From Spirochaetales bacterium (GTDB lineage Bacteria; Spirochaetota; Spirochaetia; Treponematales; UBA12059), in the NCBI GenBank assembly GCA_016938515.1, contig JAFGUM010000294.1:1-8032 (forward strand): a DNA stretch of 8,032 bases, read 5' to 3'. Position numbers and translations under genes: made by a program. This document shows, one piece after another, positions 6,212 to 8,032 of this stretch. Below the pieces are notes generated by a model. The model was given only the letters and a program-made list of their open reading frames with translations, searched no databases and was not told the origin of the DNA. Within the stretch, counting starts at the first letter, position 1. Each line of letters opens with the position of its first letter.

Positions 6212-6227
6212 CATATGCGTGTTATAA
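6205..6227. promoter_or_regulatory. Inverted repeat over the M20-like/gpgS promoter, possible operator
   Basis: TTATAAC (6205-6211) and GTTATAA (6221-6227) are perfect inverted arms separated by 9 nt. The left arm contains the candidate -10 and the right arm covers the predicted start region, an ideal place for a repressor dimer. Arm spacing, centre to centre, is 16 bp. Confidence 0.42.
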
Positions 6228-6246
6228 AGCAGATACTTTCAGGATA

Positions 6247-6259
6247 TGGAACTGTTCCA
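6247..6259. promoter_or_regulatory. 13-bp palindrome in the M20-like/gpgS leader
   Basis: TGGAAC-T-GTTCCA is perfectly symmetric with a one-base centre. It lies in the predicted leader, 46 bp before the ATG. It could be a protein-binding site. As RNA, a one-base loop is sterically poor, so a DNA site is more likely than a hairpin. I do not recognise it as a known regulator box. Confidence 0.35.
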
Positions 6260-6294
6260 GGGGCGGTGCGTTGTCGTTCTCGTTTGAAACAACC

Positions 6295-6300
6295 GGGAGG
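6295..6300 (+). promoter_or_regulatory. Ribosome binding site for the M20-like gene
   Basis: GGGAGG ends 5 nt before the ATG at 6306. It is a near-consensus Shine-Dalgarno and supports the long, arginine-rich N-terminus as translated. Confidence 0.85.
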
Positions 6301-6305
6301 CTCAC

Positions 6306-7505
6306 ATGAGCTTTTTCTTGCGAATTCGGGATTCCCTCGTACACGCGGTGCGATTCGTAACCCGCCGAGCTTCTACCAGACTGCATCTACGCGGCAAAAA
6401 TTCGTCGCCAATAGCCAACAGACTGCTATCAGACGCGCTCAGGCTGGCTGAGATACCGTCCCCGACCAACAATGAAGAACAGCGCGCCGCCTTCATACTA
6501 GAACGACTGAGCTCCCTCGGCTTGACGCCGCTCGTAGACGAGGAAGGAAACGTCTCCGCAAAGATAGCGTGCGGCGCTGACGACGCGGATAGCCCCATCC
6601 TGGTGTTCGCCAACCTCTCCTCCCCACGCTGGCACCCCCTCGAGAGTCTGTCCAGACTCGACCCAACGCACGCCTACGGAGCGGGGCTCGCGGATGCGCT
6701 CTCAACTGCCATGCTCTTGTCCATCGCCGAATCATCGGTTATGAAGCTGATGAAGTGCGGCAGGGACATCCATCTGCTGTTCGCCGCGCAGGCCATCGAC
6801 AGCCCCGGCAGCACCGTACTCAGGCGGCTTTCAGAAGACGCCCGTGACCATCCCGTGGCGGCGATAGGCTTGCGGGGCTTGCCCCTCGGCGGCGTTTCCT
6901 CTCAGCCACTGGGAACCTACCGCATCGAGGTCAGGATACGTACAGACTCCGATATCCAGGAAGCCGCGCTAAAACCCGGTTCGGCGGTTGATGCGGTCGT
7001 CGAACTGGCGCGCACGCTGTCCGGCATCACCTGGGACGCAGAAAACATGACGACGTGCAGGATACGCCGTATCGAAGCGGGCAGCGGCTTTGGCAAGAAC
7101 CCCACAGAAGGCATACTGGACATAGAGCTAGAATCGTCCAGCGGTCCCGTGCTGGAGCTGGCAATGAAAGCTGCTGTCGCCACCGCTGAATCCAAGGCTC
7201 GCGAAGCAAAAGCGCTGGCGACGGTGGATATCGTCGGTTTTGTACCGGTTGGAGACCCCAGCGTCAATGCAGGCTTGCTCAAGCTGGTAACGCAGGCGAT
7301 GCGGGACCAGCGCATAAAGGTGCAGCAGGAGCCGGGAGCAGACCCCGCATCCTTCCTGTCGTCAATGGGAATCCCCGCGGTATCTCTGGGAGTCGCAAAA
7401 GGCCGGGAAGGCCTGAGACAGGATGAGATAGACATTGCTTCCATCGAGCAGGGCAGTCTTCTTCTGGTGTCCATCATAGAGGCTCTGGCAGAGGGCACAG
7501 CATGA
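6306..7505 (+). CDS. M20-peptidase-fold protein, probable pseudoenzyme
   Basis: This 399-residue protein follows the layout of M20/M25/M40 zinc hydrolases (peptidase T, DapE, ArgE type): the IPSPTNNEEQ entry motif (50-59), a GAGLADALSTA block (125-135), a central lid/dimerisation-like domain (about 205-315) and a C-terminal GIPAVSLG strand (355-362). The metal-binding residues are mostly missing. The HxD site reads NLS (103-105), the Glu-Glu site reads AID (163-165), and the C-terminal His position reads GLRQDE (Leu370). Only Asp130 of the bridging aspartate block seems kept. I infer no classical zinc peptidase activity. Residues 1-31 are an extra basic segment (seven Arg, one Lys) with hydrophobic spacing, possibly membrane- or polyanion-associating. 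The stop overlaps the gpgS start (ATGA), so the two are probably made together. It might be a regulator or scaffold; no function is assigned. Confidence 0.78.
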   Translation: MSFFLRIRDSLVHAVRFVTRRASTRLHLRGKNSSPIANRLLSDALRLAEIPSPTNNEEQRAAFILERLSSLGLTPLVDEEGNVSAKIACGADDADSPILVFANLSSPRWHPLESLSRLDPTHAYGAGLADALSTAMLLSIAESSVMKLMKCGRDIHLLFAAQAIDSPGSTVLRRLSEDARDHPVAAIGLRGLPLGGVSSQPLGTYRIEVRIRTDSDIQEAALKPGSAVDAVVELARTLSGITWDAENMTTCRIRRIEAGSGFGKNPTEGILDIELESSSGPVLELAMKAAVATAESKAREAKALATVDIVGFVPVGDPSVNAGLLKLVTQAMRDQRIKVQQEPGADPASFLSSMGIPAVSLGVAKGREGLRQDEIDIASIEQGSLLLVSIIEALAEGTA

Positions 7506-8032
7506 AAACCAACGCAGATGATTCCTTGTTGGAACGCACCTGGCACCACTCACACTTTGCCGACATTGCCAGGCTCGTGGAGCTCAAGGAACGTAAGGGT
7601 CTGTCGATTTCACTGGCTTTTCCTACGCTCAACGAGGAAGCGACCATTGGCAAGGAAATTCTCGTGATGCGTACCGAGCTGATGGATCGCTTTCCACTGC
7701 TGGACGAGATAGTCGTCATTGATACCGCATCCGAGGACCAGACGCGCGCCATCGCAGAGCGATATGGCGCGAAGGTGTTCCAATCAAAGGATATTCTACC
7801 GCAGCACGGCACGTACCGGGGCAAGGGAGAAAATCTCTGGAAGAGCCTGTACGCTCTGCAGGGCGATATCATCGTCTGGGTAGACGCGGACATAGCGAAT
7901 ATTGCCCCCAAGTTCGTCTACGGCCTTTTAGGGCCCTTGCTGGAAGACGATTCCATAGGCTACGTAAAAGCCTTCTACGAGCGCCCCATTCGCTCCACGA
8001 GCGGCATCGCGCCTTCGGGTGGCGGACGGGTA
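7502..8032 (+). CDS. gpgS: Glucosyl-3-phosphoglycerate synthase, 3' partial
   Basis: The 177 visible residues match the GpgS family (GT81, GT-A fold). The enzyme transfers glucose from an NDP-glucose to 3-phosphoglycerate, giving glucosyl-3-phosphoglycerate, the precursor of glucosylglycerate. Visible are the nucleotide-binding FPTLNEE (40-46), DEIVVIDTASEDQT, the RGKGENLW block (106-113) that meets the acceptor, the metal-binding DAD (128-130; DSD in the mycobacterial enzyme), GLLGPLL, VKAFYERP and the start of GGGRV just before the edge. Family proteins usually have about 300-400 residues, so roughly half is missing. The start ATG (7502-7504) overlaps the upstream stop by 4 bp, and GAGGG (7491-7495) lies 6 nt before it. 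Glucosylglycerate serves in osmotic or nitrogen-limitation responses, or as a glycolipid/methylglucose-polysaccharide primer. A phosphatase gene (gpgP) could follow outside the window. Confidence 0.93.
   Translation, partial: MKTNADDSLLERTWHHSHFADIARLVELKERKGLSISLAFPTLNEEATIGKEILVMRTELMDRFPLLDEIVVIDTASEDQTRAIAERYGAKVFQSKDILPQHGTYRGKGENLWKSLYALQGDIIVWVDADIANIAPKFVYGLLGPLLEDDSIGYVKAFYERPIRSTSGIAPSGGGRV

Noticed and set aside
6917..7549. 210-residue minus-strand ORF
   Set aside because: Antisense shadow of the M20-like gene and gpgS start; Ser/Ala-rich with no domain.

Overview
The window is one contiguous piece of moderately GC-rich bacterial chromosome. It holds six protein genes, two of them cut by the window edges, with very little non-coding DNA: two divergent intergenic regions of about 190-200 bp and one 12-bp convergent gap. 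I see no rRNA, tRNA, CRISPR array, insertion sequence or phage gene. The taxon cannot be read directly. The mix of an ABC-substrate-binding-type sensor kinase, a non-plant tocopherol-cyclase-family protein, AroA with an ESGLCLRMF-type active-site loop and a GpgS homologue would fit a free-living, possibly saline-habitat spirochaete or another deep-branching Gram-negative. That is a weak inference.

Layout. (1) Positions 1-2070 (+): the C-terminal part of a membrane sensor histidine kinase, with periplasmic ABC_sub_bind-like sensor, one TM, PAS, HisKA_2 and HATPase. It ends in a low-complexity tail built on an 18-bp tandem repeat. (2) 1980-2996 (-): a tocopherol cyclase family protein whose 3' end overlaps the kinase gene tail to tail by 91 bp. 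Its stop codon falls inside the last repeat unit. (3) 2997-3187: a divergent intergenic region with an AT-rich island carrying candidate promoters and an inverted repeat. (4) 3188-4282 (+): a ten-TM transporter of the TDT/TehA/SLAC1 family. (5) 4295-6104 (-): a two-gene aroK-aroA shikimate operon, with the aroA start (GTG at 5599) overlapping the end of aroK by 17 bp. (6) 6105-6305: a divergent regulatory region with candidate promoters, an inverted repeat and a palindrome. (7) 6306-8032 (+): an M20-peptidase-fold protein that appears to have lost most of its metal ligands, translationally coupled (ATGA) to a glucosyl-3-phosphoglycerate synthase (gpgS) that runs off the window.

How the genes fit together. 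aroK and aroA catalyse the kinase and enolpyruvyl-transfer steps of chorismate synthesis. The last pair suggests synthesis of glucosylglycerate, a compatible solute or glycolipid/polysaccharide precursor, with an M20-like partner of unknown role. The kinase has no visible response regulator. No wholly new multi-gene system is evident. The most unusual points are the repeat-borne stop codon at the kinase/tocopherol-cyclase overlap, the apparent M20 pseudoenzyme coupled to gpgS, the possibly leaderless aroK, and the AroA active-site loop.
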